From contig NZ_JHYQ01000029.1 in NCBI RefSeq assembly GCF_000621325.1, positions 1 through 55,372 of the forward strand: a DNA stretch of 55,372 nt. Reading direction: 5' to 3'. Positions 26,566 through 36,552 of this stretch are shown here, one piece after another. The notes under the pieces are model-generated. The model was not told the DNA's origin. It made no database searches and was given only the letters and a program-made list of their open reading frames with translations. The stretch comes from Thiothrix lacustris DSM 21227 (GTDB lineage: Bacteria; Pseudomonadota; Gammaproteobacteria; Thiotrichales; Thiotrichaceae). A program made the translations under genes and the position numbers. Within the stretch, counting starts at the first letter, position 1. Each line of letters opens with the position of its first letter.

Positions 26566-28341
26566 ATGTGTGGAATTTGCGGTGAACTACGCCTCGACGG
26601 GCAACTCCCCGAACTGAAATACCTCAACAGCATGATGGCGAAGCTCGAAAAGCGTGGCCCCGACCACGCAGGCAGCTTTTCCGACGGTGGCTTAATGTTT
26701 GGGCATCGCCGCCTAGCAATCATCGACCTGTCGTACAAATCCAGTCAGCCGATGGTCGACGCGGAATCGGGTTTGGCACTGGTGTTCAACGGCACGATCT
26801 ACAACCACCCCGAACTGCGGGCGCAACTGAAAGCCAAAGGCCACCACTTCTTCTCCGAAGGCGATACCGAAGTCATCCTCAAAGCCTACGCGGAATGGGG
26901 CGAAGACGCGCCCAAACACCTGCACGGCATGTTCGCTTTCGCCATCTGGGACATGCACAAGAAAACGCTATTCGTGGCACGTGACCGCATGGGCATCAAG
27001 CCGCTGTACTACGCCGCCGACGGCAAACGTTTCCGCTTTGCCTCCAACACGCAAGCCCTGCTGACCACGCCGGGGATTGATACCAGCCTCGACCCGCTGG
27101 CAATCCACAACCTGTTTTCCCTACACGCCGTTGTGCCAGCCCCACGCACCGTGCTGAACGGCATCCGCAAGCTGCAACCCGCGCATAGCCTCACCATCCA
27201 CGCTGACGGACGCCAAGAGCTGAAACGTTACTGGAATCTGGTGGCACGTCGCCCCGCCGAGCCGCGCACCGAACAGGAATGGATCGACGCAATACACGAA
27301 TCGTTAAAAACCGCCGTGCGCCGCCGCAACAATATCGCCGACGTACCCGTGGGCGTGCTGCTTTCCGGTGGCCTCGATTCCAGCCTATTGGTCGCCTTGC
27401 TCGCCGAAATTGGCATCAAAGACATTCGCACCTTCACCATCGGTTTCGACGACCAGCCGGAAGAAAAAGGCAGCGAATACGAATATTCCGACGCGGTGGT
27501 AGAACGCTTCAACCCCACCCACCACAAATTCCACATCCCCAACGAACAAACCCTGTCGCGCCTGCCGGAAGCGGTGGAAAATATGGCGGAACCGATGTTC
27601 GGGCAGGATGCGATTGGCTTTTACCTGCTTTCCGAACAAGTATCCAAGCATGTGAAAGTGGTGCAATCCGGGCAAGGCGCGGATGAAGTCTTCGGCGGCT
27701 ATTTCTGGTATCCGCAAGCGCACGCCTCGACCCACCCCGACATGCTGCAACGCCTCGCTCCGTATTATTTCGACCGCGACCATTCTGAAATGGCAGAAAT
27801 GCTGCAAACCCCGTTCCAGACCCGCGATTACACCAGCGAATTGGTGCGCGAACTGCTGGAATCGCCCGATGCGGAAGAAACGCTGGATGCGGTATTACGC
27901 GCCGACACCACCACCTTCATCGTCGACGATCCAGTCAAGCGCGTGGATAACATGACGATGGCATGGGGCTTGGAAGCTCGCGTGCCGTTCCTCGACCACG
28001 AACTGGTGGAACTCGCCGCGCAAATGCCGACTGAATTGAAACTGCGCGACGGCGGCAAATATGTGCTGAAACAGATTGCACGCGGGCACGTGCCGGATAG
28101 CGTGATCGACCGCCCCAAGGGGTACTTCCCCGTGCCTGCGCTCAAGTTTGTACGCGGCGAATTTCTGGATATGATGCGCGATTTGTTGGATTCGCAAGCG
28201 TGTCGCGAACGGGGTTTGTATCAGCGTAGCTATATCGACAAAGTGCTGGCCTCACCCGAGGCACACTTAACGCGGATTCAGGGCAGTAAGCTGTGGCACA
28301 TGGCGGCGTTGGAGATGTGGTTGCAGCGGCAGAATCTCTAA
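26566..28341 (+). CDS. Asparagine synthase-like amidotransferase, probably N-acetylglutaminylglutamine type
   Basis: A 591-residue class II glutamine amidotransferase. The catalytic Cys2 (MCGICGELRLDG) starts the glutaminase domain. The synthetase domain has the PP-motif SGGLDSS near residue 266. Segments such as LSLHAVVPAPRTVLNGIRKL, together with the MCGICGE start, resemble the N-acetylglutaminylglutamine amidotransferase subgroup, which makes the osmoprotectant NAGGN, rather than housekeeping AsnB. The usual partners of that pathway (the ATP-grasp/GNAT ligase and a peptidase) are not in the window. Composition returns to GC-rich here. The subfamily call is from memory; plain asparagine synthetase is the alternative. 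Confidence 0.82.
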   Translation: MCGICGELRLDGQLPELKYLNSMMAKLEKRGPDHAGSFSDGGLMFGHRRLAIIDLSYKSSQPMVDAESGLALVFNGTIYNHPELRAQLKAKGHHFFSEGDTEVILKAYAEWGEDAPKHLHGMFAFAIWDMHKKTLFVARDRMGIKPLYYAADGKRFRFASNTQALLTTPGIDTSLDPLAIHNLFSLHAVVPAPRTVLNGIRKLQPAHSLTIHADGRQELKRYWNLVARRPAEPRTEQEWIDAIHESLKTAVRRRNNIADVPVGVLLSGGLDSSLLVALLAEIGIKDIRTFTIGFDDQPEEKGSEYEYSDAVVERFNPTHHKFHIPNEQTLSRLPEAVENMAEPMFGQDAIGFYLLSEQVSKHVKVVQSGQGADEVFGGYFWYPQAHASTHPDMLQRLAPYYFDRDHSEMAEMLQTPFQTRDYTSELVRELLESPDAEETLDAVLRADTTTFIVDDPVKRVDNMTMAWGLEARVPFLDHELVELAAQMPTELKLRDGGKYVLKQIARGHVPDSVIDRPKGYFPVPALKFVRGEFLDMMRDLLDSQACRERGLYQRSYIDKVLASPEAHLTRIQGSKLWHMAALEMWLQRQNL

Positions 28342-28433
28342 AGTGACTAACCACACATCATGACGAATTGATCAATCACAAATAAATACGTTAAAGTCTA
28401 ATTATAATAAAAACACAGAAGATTGACCAAGTT

Positions 28434-30131
28434 ATGCGCATACAACTATTGACCGTATTACTCTTTATTAGCCACCTGTTGACCGCTTGCGGCGGCGGTG
28501 GCGCTACCAACCTACCTAACTCGGACGCCAATATCACGTCCGATCAAAACCTTGCCACTCCAGATAATCGGACACCTGTCGCCAACAGTACCCCGTTAAC
28601 CCTGACCTATAACAGCGTACAAACCCTGACAGTCAACGCGACTGATCCCGATAATGATGCCCTGAGTTACACCATTACCAGCCAGCCACATTATGGCAAA
28701 CTTAGCCCTGTGAGTAATAAGCCGGGCACTTTCACCTATACGCCTACCATCAAATACATCGGCGTAGACAGCTTCACGTTTACGGCTACTGATGGCGACC
28801 TGACATCCCTCCCGGCAACGGTCAAACTCACTTACTGGTCAAATAGCTGGCCGATTGCCAATGCCGGTGGCGACCAGATGGTGAATGCAAACAGCACAAT
28901 CAACCTATCCGGCAAGGGGTACAACGAGGGTTCAAGCGCTTATGATGCCAGTGGCAAGAAACTGCCCCTGACCTATCGCTGGCAACAAACAGATAACACT
29001 GGAATACAGGCTACCCTAATGGATGCCAATTCCCCCACCCTACGCCTACAAACACCGGCCGTTAGTCAAGATACAATACTGACCTTTGCCCTGACCGTAC
29101 AAACCTCTCAGGGCAACAGCGCTACGGACACCATCAAACTGACGCTCAAACCTTTCAGCGGTCAATCACGTGTCGCCCTAGGCGCTTATATTCCGGGGGA
29201 TGCATGGAATACGCAAATAATCGATCAGTTTAATGCAGACACCAACACGCCGCTCAGCTTAGTCAATATTTTCAGCACGTTTGATAGTAACTGGCAAAGC
29301 CTCGGCGTACTTGCCCAACAAACCTATAGCCGTAATGCCACCCCACTGATTACGTGGATGCCAGAATCGCAAAGCCAACCCATGACCAACCTGCTGCCCG
29401 CTATCGTCGCGGGTAAGTGGGATACCTACATCAATACCTGGATTGCCGGATTAGAAACTTGGCAAGCCAATTACCCAACCGATCAACAACCGCAGTTGCT
29501 GATACGCTTTGGCCATGAATTCAACGGCAAATGGTACGCTTGGGGCAATGATCCTGAGAATTACCGGCTGGCATGGCAGCACATTCATGATCTTTTCAAC
29601 GCCGCTCAGGTGAAAAATGTGGAGTGGGTATGGTGCATGAATAACTTCAGCTTTGATGATATTAATGATCCCACACGCTACTACCCTGGAGATGCCTATG
29701 TGGATTGGACTGCTATCGACATCTATAACTGGGGTAGTAACATGAAATATTCGCGTTGGAGCAGCTTCAGTCAATTGGTCGAACCTGCTTATAACCTATT
29801 GACCACACAGTACCCCAGCAAACCGGTCATGATAGCCGAAGTTGCCTCCGCTGAAGCCAGCGATTTGCCTAACCCTACGGCAGGGCTAGATGGGGATAAC
29901 AGCGATGCAGATGAAAGCAAAGAAGCTTGGATAAGCGATATGTTTACCAGCATAGAGCTGAGCTTTCCACGTATCCGCGCCCTCTTGTGGTTCAATCAGG
30001 ATAAAACCCTGCACTGGGCACTCAACGGCACTGGCCACACTGGGGCTGCGGCCTACGGGACAGCCGTTAATAACAGTGAGTATTTTGGCGGTATGTATGT
30101 TCCAGCCAGTCAACAGCCTCAATCATACTAA
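28434..30131 (+). CDS. Lipoprotein with Ig/cadherin-like domains and GH26-type catalytic domain
   Basis: A 565-residue lipoprotein (lipobox LLTAC, Cys19, then Gly-rich). Domains in order: a tandem Ig/cadherin-like domain (about 50-132; DPDNDALSYTITSQP, FTYTPTIKYIGVDSFTFTATDGD), a PKD-like domain (about 140-242), and a GH26 beta-mannanase-like barrel (about 250-560). Glu362 in RFGHEFNGKWYAWG fits the acid/base and Glu469 in PVMIAEVAS the nucleophile, 107 residues apart. It probably acts on an extracellular or sheath polysaccharide. A hybrid sensor kinase gene follows after 13 bases. A perfect -10 TATAAT lies at 28403-28408 upstream, without a clear -35. Confidence 0.82.
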   Translation: MRIQLLTVLLFISHLLTACGGGGATNLPNSDANITSDQNLATPDNRTPVANSTPLTLTYNSVQTLTVNATDPDNDALSYTITSQPHYGKLSPVSNKPGTFTYTPTIKYIGVDSFTFTATDGDLTSLPATVKLTYWSNSWPIANAGGDQMVNANSTINLSGKGYNEGSSAYDASGKKLPLTYRWQQTDNTGIQATLMDANSPTLRLQTPAVSQDTILTFALTVQTSQGNSATDTIKLTLKPFSGQSRVALGAYIPGDAWNTQIIDQFNADTNTPLSLVNIFSTFDSNWQSLGVLAQQTYSRNATPLITWMPESQSQPMTNLLPAIVAGKWDTYINTWIAGLETWQANYPTDQQPQLLIRFGHEFNGKWYAWGNDPENYRLAWQHIHDLFNAAQVKNVEWVWCMNNFSFDDINDPTRYYPGDAYVDWTAIDIYNWGSNMKYSRWSSFSQLVEPAYNLLTTQYPSKPVMIAEVASAEASDLPNPTAGLDGDNSDADESKEAWISDMFTSIELSFPRIRALLWFNQDKTLHWALNGTGHTGAAAYGTAVNNSEYFGGMYVPASQQPQSY

Positions 30132-30144
30132 TGAGTATTAAACC

Positions 30145-32208
30145 ATGGTTCCACTAAGCTACCTGCTTAGCATTGTCTGTCTTTCCGGTATGGCTATGGG
30201 AATCATGGCCTACTTGCTGTGGCGACAGCAACACCGTCAAACAAGCTGCCAGCAAGAAACGCTAGAACGGGAAAACTTATTACGCACGATTGTTGATGAA
30301 AGTCCGACAGTCATTATTCTCAAGGACGAAGCAGGCCATTTCCTGTTCGGCAATCGTAGCCTAGCCGAACTGTATGGCACGACACCAGATAAGTTACTGG
30401 GTAAAGATGACAGTGACTTCAACCCTAATCCCCTACAGGTCGAAGCCTATCAGCAGGATGTACAAGCCATATTAAATTCAGGTGAAACCTGTGTCGTCAT
30501 GGAGCAATCCACTGATGCTCACACGGGGGCAATACGCCATTACCAATCGCTAAAAAAACCGATTATACGCGTGGATGGCACCAAAAACTTACTCATTCTT
30601 GCCAGTGATATTACGGATTTGTACGAGGCACGCACCCTTGCCGAAGCTAGCGAACAGCGCCTGAAACACGTGTTAGAAGCGACGGCTGAAGGCATTTGGG
30701 ATTGGCCCGTCGGTTCCAATCACCTGTTCAATAATGCCCGCTGGTGTGAATTGTTTGGGTTTCCTAACGACGAAATCGAACACTCGCTGGAAGATTTCAC
30801 TGGCCTACTGTTGGAAGAACACCGCGCCGATGTCATGGCAGCCATTGACCAATGCCTACAAGGCAAAGGCGCGTATTTCCACGAGCACCAAATGCGCCGT
30901 AAAGACGGCCGCATTATCTGGGTACGGGATCGCGGCAATGTGGTGGAATGGGATGATGATGGCAACCCCTTGCGCCTAGTAGGGAGCGTGGTCGATATTA
31001 CCGACAGTAAACACGCCCAACTGGAACTGCAACGTGCCAAAGAAGCTGCCGAAGCTGCCAGTAAAGCCAAAAGCGAGTTTCTGGCCGTAATGAGCCATGA
31101 AATTCGCACGCCAATGAATGGTGTATTAGGCATGGTCGAACTCCTGCAACTGACCGAACTCACCAAAAACCAGCACCATTACACCGACATTATCGCCACT
31201 TCAGGCAAACACTTACTCAGCGTTATTGAAGACATTCTGGATTTTTCCAAGATCGAAGCCAATAAAATTGAGCTACAGCAAGAAAGCTTTGACCTGCAAA
31301 TACTGGCAGAAGAGATTATTGAGTTATTAACTGAACAAGCGACCAGCAAGCAGCTTTACCTAACGTTGCATACAACACTACAAAACAAGACCAAGCTACA
31401 AGGCGATGCCCACCGCTTACGCCAAGTGCTGTTTAACCTGATCGGCAATGCCATCAAATTCACGGCCAGTGGCACCGTAACACTGGATGTTTGCCTACAA
31501 CAGCGTCATGAAAATCAAATACTTGTCCAATTCAGCATCAGGGATACGGGCATCGGTATCAAAGAAAATGCCCAACAACGCATCTTTGAAGCCTTTACCC
31601 AAGAAGACGGCTCAACGACGCGGCGGTTCGGTGGCACAGGCCTAGGATTACCCATTGCAGCACGCTTGGTGGGGCTAATGGGTGGCCAATTGGAACTGAG
31701 TAGCCAGCAGGGCGTCGGGAGCCGCTTTTACTTTACATTGCCATTTACGCTTGCCGACGCGCTTACGCCACCATTACCGGAAGCGCCGCAACAAACATCC
31801 ACCCATAGCACTCTGGCGGGGCGGGTATTGCTGGTCGAAGACAACCCTATCAATGCCGAAGTGGCGCGTTTATGGCTGGAAGAACTGGGCTTAGACGTGA
31901 TTCTTGCCGACAATGGCACAGAGGCGCTCGCGGTATTGGAACAGCAAACTATTCACCTTATCTTAATGGATCTGCATATGCCGGGTATGACAGGGCAAGA
32001 AACCAGCCGTACCATCCGCAAACGGGAGGCTGAAGCCAATGAAGCCCAACCCATCCCCATTATCGCCCTGAGTGCCGATGTCGCAGAAGAAATTCGTGCG
32101 GATTGCCTCGCCGCAGGCATGAATGACTACCTTAGCAAACCGCTCAATGTCGCGCAGTTACGCGAAAAATTGGGTTATTGGTTGCAGCATCAGGTAGCAA
32201 CGGCTTAA
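30145..32208 (+). CDS. Membrane-anchored hybrid histidine kinase with PAS domains
   Basis: A 687-residue sensor kinase. One N-terminal transmembrane helix (about 4-25) precedes two PAS domains (about 45-165 and 170-295). The HisKA domain carries His318 in [13 protein letters not shown], and an HATPase_c domain follows with N- and G-boxes ([24 protein letters not shown]). A C-terminal receiver domain has phosphoacceptor Asp609 in [11 protein letters not shown] and a conserved Lys near LSKPLN. No Hpt or DNA-binding domain is attached, so output must go through another protein. It is probably co-transcribed with the GH26-like lipoprotein. Its end overlaps the convergent hsdR stop by four bases. 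Confidence 0.92.
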   Translation: MVPLSYLLSIVCLSGMAMGIMAYLLWRQQHRQTSCQQETLERENLLRTIVDESPTVIILKDEAGHFLFGNRSLAELYGTTPDKLLGKDDSDFNPNPLQVEAYQQDVQAILNSGETCVVMEQSTDAHTGAIRHYQSLKKPIIRVDGTKNLLILASDITDLYEARTLAEASEQRLKHVLEATAEGIWDWPVGSNHLFNNARWCELFGFPNDEIEHSLEDFTGLLLEEHRADVMAAIDQCLQGKGAYFHEHQMRRKDGRIIWVRDRGNVVEWDDDGNPLRLVGSVVDITDSKHAQLELQRAKEAAEAASKAKSEFLAVMSHEIRTPMNGVLGMVELLQLTELTKNQHHYTDIIATSGKHLLSVIEDILDFSKIEANKIELQQESFDLQILAEEIIELLTEQATSKQLYLTLHTTLQNKTKLQGDAHRLRQVLFNLIGNAIKFTASGTVTLDVCLQQRHENQILVQFSIRDTGIGIKENAQQRIFEAFTQEDGSTTRRFGGTGLGLPIAARLVGLMGGQLELSSQQGVGSRFYFTLPFTLADALTPPLPEAPQQTSTHSTLAGRVLLVEDNPINAEVARLWLEELGLDVILADNGTEALAVLEQQTIHLILMDLHMPGMTGQETSRTIRKREAEANEAQPIPIIALSADVAEEIRADCLAAGMNDYLSKPLNVAQLREKLGYWLQHQVATA

Positions 32209-35200
32209 AACTGCCCGTAAGCACTCACCCCACCCCCTTGGTAATGGCTGTAGACATGCTGATAAACCTGAAAGCCTCTGAGATCCAGCTCATCATCGGG
32301 ATAACTGTCAGCCGGTAGCCACTGCAAGCGCTCATCAATGATTACCCGCACTTGCGCAGCAACTTGTGTGCTTTCACGCCAGCGTTCAATTCTCAATTTC
32401 TCGGCTTTAAGGATGTCGAGGGTTTCTTTGGCGACTTCCTTAACCTTTTTGCGCTCCTCAAGACTGAGCATTGGCTTTTTGAGTAGATCAAAAATGGCCA
32501 GCGTTTCCTCATCCAGCTCTTCACGCATGGCGCGTTCGGTTTCTGGGGTAAGCTCTTTTTTCAGGAAAACATTCAGCTCATCAAAGGCTTTTTGCACGGC
32601 CTGTAGGTCTTTGCCATCGTTGTAGGCTTGGATAATAGCTTGGTATTTCTCGTAAAAAACCAAACGGGTAGGGTTTTGCCGCATCATTTGCGCCAACCGT
32701 TGTGCTATCGCTTGTTGCAGGTCAAACACCACGGTGTTCTTTTCAGTGGATTGGGCAAACGCTGCGCGTAATTTGTCGAAATCCAAGGTGCTGAGATCGA
32801 CATAATCATCATCTGGGCGTTCATTTTCGCCCACGCTGTCCAAGGTGGTAACGCTCAAGTTCACCTCCTGCTGCAAGCGGCGCATCACGGCAGTAATATC
32901 AACCGCAGCCTTTTTCTGGTTAAGCTGGTCGTAGATAGCTTCAATCGCGTTGAATTCGGGCGTGTAAGGTTTCACCAATGGCTCTAGACAAAGCGCACTG
33001 TATTTGCGGAATACGTCGCGGGCGTAAAACTCGTACTTAGTACGGGTGGTTTCATTCAGCGATACGGCGTTCCTCGCTTCTTTCAGCTTGGCTAACTTGT
33101 GCAATATACTGGGAGGATTCACCAACGTATCCAGTTCAAAGCCAACTTCTTGTAGGTGATTGCGCACGCTCAGAATCGCATTGCGCAACTCAGTTTCCAT
33201 TTCCTCCAATTTCTCAACTGGCTTATCACCACCGCCTTTTGTACCCTTGCCCGTGTTTTTGCCGCTTTTGCCGTAAACGGCATAGGCTTTTTCCAATTGC
33301 TGGTAGACATTGCCGTAATCAATGATCAGGCCGTTTTCTTTTTCATCGTCGTACACGCGGTTGGCACGGGCAATGGTTTGCATCAAGGTATGACCTTGAA
33401 TGGGTTTATCCAGATACACCGTTGACACACACGGCGCATCAAACCCCGTAATCCACATCGCGCACACAATTGCCAAGCGGAACGGATTGTCATCGTCTTT
33501 GAATTCGGTTTCCAGATCACGCTCAACCATCTTTTTGCGGTGTGGCTGAATATCCAAACCCCAATCCGCGAATCTTTTCAGTTCGTTTTGTTCAGGGCTG
33601 ACCACCACACACACTTCGGTGGTTTGCACCCGTTGTAACTGGCGCTTGAGTTTTTGCGCTTGTTGCTCATCCTCAGCGTGCTTTAGGCGCTGTTCGAGTG
33701 TCTGCACATACTCAGGCCAATGTTCCATGATCAAGTTGTACATGCGCACGGCGGTGGGTTTATCCAAAGCCACATACATGGCTTTGCCCTGATAACCGCG
33801 TTCGTTGAAATGCCACACCAAATCTTTAGCAATTTTCTTCAAGCGATCTTCAGCGGTAAGGATGGGGTAATCACGGGCAAATTCACGCTTGAGTTTGGCG
33901 AGTTGATCCGCGTTCAATTCTTCAGCGTTGATGATGGCACTCATGCGTTCATCGAGCTTGGGGTTGTTCAATGCCAGTTTTTCACCCCGGTTTTGGTAAC
34001 GCAACGGCAGTGTGGCGTAGTCGTCAATGGCCTTTTTGAAGTCATACACCGACACGTAATCCCCGAAAATATTCTTGGTGATTTCCACCTCTTCATCAAT
34101 CAGCGGCGTGCCGGTGAACCCTAGATACGACGCATTGGGAATCGCCTGAAAACGCATATTGCGGGCAAACGTGCCACCTTGGGTGCGGTGAGCTTCGTCA
34201 GAAATCACAATGATATTAGAACGTTCGGTGATCAGCGGGTACGCCGTTTCCTTTTTCGGGTCGATGGAAAACTTGTGAATCAGGCTGAATACGTAGCGGT
34301 GGTTTTCGGTGAGCAATTCGCGTAAATGTTCGCGGCTTTTGGCGCGTACCCCGCGTTTGGGTAATTGAGTGGGCAAGGCTTTGCAACTGGAGAAGGTGTC
34401 ATAAAGCTGATTTTCCAGTTCGCTGCGGTCTGTCACCAGCAAAAAGGTGTAACTGCCACCGAATTTGCGCAGCAATTTCTGGCACATAAACACCATCGAA
34501 TACGACTTGCCCGACCCTTGGGTGTGCCAGAACACGCCGAGTTTGCCTTGCAGGTCGGCAATGTTGCGGGCTTGATTCAGCACTTTGTTCACGCCGAGGA
34601 ACTGGTGATTTTTCGCCATGATCTTGGCCATGTCGTCACCGTCGCCATCGAATAACAGGAAGTTCTCGAACAAATCCAGCAAACGCCCCTTCTCACACGT
34701 GCCGCGAATCATAGTGTCGATATCGACAACACCTTCGTCATCTTCTTCGTAACGCTTCCACTCCTGAAAGAATTTGAACGGGCTGGTGATCGTGCCGACT
34801 TTTGCATCCACCCCATTGCTGAGGATAATGAAAGCGTTGTGGTGAAACAGTTCTGGAATCGCGCCATCGTGATTTTTGCCGCCTTTGTAATCTGTGAGGT
34901 TCTGATCGTAGGCATTACGCAATGCCACACCGGGGGCTTTCAGCTCAAAAAACACCAAGGGAATGCCGTTCACGAAACCAATAATGTCCGGGCGGCGTTC
35001 GTACAACGCGCCTTTGATGGTTAATTGGCGCACCGCCAGAAAGTGGTTTTGTTCTGGCTGGTTAAAGTTGAATACCTTGAGCTTTTGGGTTTGCAGCGCC
35101 CCATCCGCGTCTTGGTAGCTGACTTCGACCCCGTGAATGAACAGCGCGTGTTTGGTTTTGTTGATGTCCGCCAGCTTTTTTCCGGCTTCGGCTTGTTGGA

Positions 35201-35444
35201 TTTGGTCAATCGCGCTTTGGTAGGCTGCGTGAGGCAAGCCGGGGTTGAGTGCTTTGAGCGCAGTCATCAGGTGGCGGTACAAGATGACTTCGGAAAGGTT
35301 GGCACGACCTAATAAGCCGTCGCTGCGGTCGGGTAGTTTGGAAAGTGGCTCAGTCCATGCGGTGACAACCTGCCAATGCAAGTCCAGCAAAATCTCTTCG
35401 GCAGGGTCTTCCACCGCTTTGTCTTCGGAATATTCGTAACTCAT
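32205..35444 (-). CDS. hsdR: Type I restriction enzyme, R (endonuclease/translocase) subunit
   Basis: A 1079-residue subunit. An N-terminal PD-(D/E)XK nuclease motif (RRPDIIGFVNGIPLVFFELKAPG) precedes the SF2 motor with Walker A TQGSGKSYS and DEAH-box VISDEAHRTQGG. Later helicase motifs (FTGTPL; the region with CAMWITGFDAP; ARANRVYDDEKENG) and a long helical C-terminus complete it. The complex cuts unmodified DNA after translocation. The start at 35444 (MSYEYSEDKAVEDPAEE) is the usual N-terminus; the frame stays open to 35540. It is separated from hsdM/hsdS by three extra genes and an inverted-repeat unit, but all are on the same strand. Confidence 0.93.
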   Translation of the reverse strand: MSYEYSEDKAVEDPAEEILLDLHWQVVTAWTEPLSKLPDRSDGLLGRANLSEVILYRHLMTALKALNPGLPHAAYQSAIDQIQQAEAGKKLADINKTKHALFIHGVEVSYQDADGALQTQKLKVFNFNQPEQNHFLAVRQLTIKGALYERRPDIIGFVNGIPLVFFELKAPGVALRNAYDQNLTDYKGGKNHDGAIPELFHHNAFIILSNGVDAKVGTITSPFKFFQEWKRYEEDDEGVVDIDTMIRGTCEKGRLLDLFENFLLFDGDGDDMAKIMAKNHQFLGVNKVLNQARNIADLQGKLGVFWHTQGSGKSYSMVFMCQKLLRKFGGSYTFLLVTDRSELENQLYDTFSSCKALPTQLPKRGVRAKSREHLRELLTENHRYVFSLIHKFSIDPKKETAYPLITERSNIIVISDEAHRTQGGTFARNMRFQAIPNASYLGFTGTPLIDEEVEITKNIFGDYVSVYDFKKAIDDYATLPLRYQNRGEKLALNNPKLDERMSAIINAEELNADQLAKLKREFARDYPILTAEDRLKKIAKDLVWHFNERGYQGKAMYVALDKPTAVRMYNLIMEHWPEYVQTLEQRLKHAEDEQQAQKLKRQLQRVQTTEVCVVVSPEQNELKRFADWGLDIQPHRKKMVERDLETEFKDDDNPFRLAIVCAMWITGFDAPCVSTVYLDKPIQGHTLMQTIARANRVYDDEKENGLIIDYGNVYQQLEKAYAVYGKSGKNTGKGTKGGGDKPVEKLEEMETELRNAILSVRNHLQEVGFELDTLVNPPSILHKLAKLKEARNAVSLNETTRTKYEFYARDVFRKYSALCLEPLVKPYTPEFNAIEAIYDQLNQKKAAVDITAVMRRLQQEVNLSVTTLDSVGENERPDDDYVDLSTLDFDKLRAAFAQSTEKNTVVFDLQQAIAQRLAQMMRQNPTRLVFYEKYQAIIQAYNDGKDLQAVQKAFDELNVFLKKELTPETERAMREELDEETLAIFDLLKKPMLSLEERKKVKEVAKETLDILKAEKLRIERWRESTQVAAQVRVIIDERLQWLPADSYPDDELDLRGFQVYQHVYSHYQGGGVSAYGQF

Positions 35445-35577
35445 GCCCGCCCCCAGTAATGTGCAGCCTTGCCCAAGGTTGCTGAATACGGTGATTTTAT
35501 CGGCATCCTGCGAGGAATGATAGCGGCTTAAGCCTTGCAAACCCTCTCACCTCACTCTAATTCACGACATACCTTAG

Positions 35578-36003
35578 TCATCCCACTCCGAACTTCTCCC
35601 CCATCCCCAACCCTTCCCCCGCAAGGGGTGAAGGGAGCAAGAGGTGCTGCGACTGCTTTTGGAGAGCGTGGCGAATTTGTTGTATGACGGCTTCCTGATG
35701 GCTCAAGATTTCGTGATTCCAGAAACGCAGCACCTGAAACTGCTGTTGTTGCATCCAGTTGTCGCGTTCGCGATCGTAACCTTGCTGCTCGTGATGATGA
35801 TTGCCATCCAACTCGATCACTAAGCGTGCTTCCAAGCAAACAAAATCAGCGATATAACGCCCTAATACGGTTTGGCGGCGAAAACGGTAGCCGTCGAGTT
35901 GGCGTTTTCTCAAAACATCCCACAACTGTTGTTCTGGCATTGTCATGTTCTTGCGTAAATTACGGGCAAGGTCACGGTGAATTTTGTTGTTTTGTCTTTC
36001 CAT
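35578..36003 (-). CDS. DUF559 (Vsr-like) endonuclease-domain protein
   Basis: A 141-residue protein with the DUF559 PD-(D/E)XK-like fold related to very-short-patch-repair nucleases. It begins with RKNMTMPEQQLWDVLRKRQLDGYRFRRQ, followed by the catalytic-type run YIADFVCLEARLVIELDGNHH, then RDNWMQQQQFQVLRFWN. The C-terminal ~20 residues (PSPLAGEGLGMG) are simply translation of one arm of a 47-bp inverted repeat that flanks the gene, so the natural domain ends before it. The ATG at 36003 is preferred over a longer frame to 36051, because the family starts near here; the ribosome binding site is weak. The function of DUF559 proteins is not established. Confidence 0.8.
   Translation of the reverse strand: MERQNNKIHRDLARNLRKNMTMPEQQLWDVLRKRQLDGYRFRRQTVLGRYIADFVCLEARLVIELDGNHHHEQQGYDRERDNWMQQQQFQVLRFWNHEILSHQEAVIQQIRHALQKQSQHLLLPSPLAGEGLGMGEKFGVG
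35598..35644 (+). repeat. Left arm of a 47-bp perfect inverted repeat (REP-like)
   Basis: This arm is the exact reverse complement of bases 36058-36104. Each arm itself contains an imperfect hairpin (CCCTT-CA-CCCC, loop TTGC, GGGG-G-AAGGG), the hallmark of REP-type palindromes. Here the arm overlaps the 3' end of the DUF559 reading frame. Confidence 0.9.
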
Positions 36004-36057
36004 TCTGCCAGTGTCAGCAACTTTGTCTTGCCATGCAACACACACTGACAAAATGCG

Positions 36058-36104
36058 CCTCTTGCTCCCTTCACCCCTTGCGGGGGAAGGGTTGGGGATG
36101 GGGG
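36058..36104 (-). repeat. Right arm of a 47-bp perfect inverted repeat (REP-like)
   Basis: The exact inverted copy of 35598-35644. It lies between the HNH gene stop (36127) and the DUF559 start (36003), so the two arms bracket the DUF559 gene as a unit of about 507 bases. No obvious target duplication directly outside the arms was recognised. Confidence 0.9.
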
Positions 36105-36126
36105 GGCTTTCTACGCCTCCGGCACA

Positions 36127-36552
36127 TTATTCAGGAGGATGTTTGCCCACAGGGTATAAAACCTCTCGCAAATTCTGTAGTGCAGGACGATTTAAGCGCA
36201 ATACCTCAACGGTAGCGCGTCCGGTTGGCGTTAAACCGATAATCACGGTGCAGTCTTTGTTCCATGTAAAATGCTCCGCCCACTGTTGCTGACGCGGGTG
36301 GAACAATGCGACCAGTTCATTAGTAATGGGATCAAAGGCTTGTGTCTTGTTGTACTTATGCCCATTACAACCCGCGCAAGCAAGCGCCAAGTTATCCAAC
36401 TGTGTTTTGCCACCGGCTGAGCGTGGATAAATATGTTCCACGCTAAAAGCCTGTGGGGAAAACTGTACTTGGCTTAGGCAATACTCACAACAGCCTTTGG
36501 CGCGATCACCGACTTGCTGGCGGATCTGGTTAGTGACACGTTGATCAGGCAT
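36127..36552 (-). CDS. HNH endonuclease domain protein
   Basis: A 141-residue HNH-fold protein. A zinc-binding CEYC (about 22-25) pairs with CAGC (about 59-62), and between them VEHIYPRSAGGKTQLDNLALAC provides the His-Asn part of the active site (H..N..H with HKYNK). Such small stand-alone HNH proteins are common in cyanobacteria and filamentous proteobacteria, often with a small companion gene, and the biological role is mostly unknown. It overlaps the preceding 133-residue gene by eight bases, so they are translationally coupled. The pair lies inside the type I restriction locus. Confidence 0.85.
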   Translation of the reverse strand: MPDQRVTNQIRQQVGDRAKGCCEYCLSQVQFSPQAFSVEHIYPRSAGGKTQLDNLALACAGCNGHKYNKTQAFDPITNELVALFHPRQQQWAEHFTWNKDCTVIIGLTPTGRATVEVLRLNRPALQNLREVLYPVGKHPPE

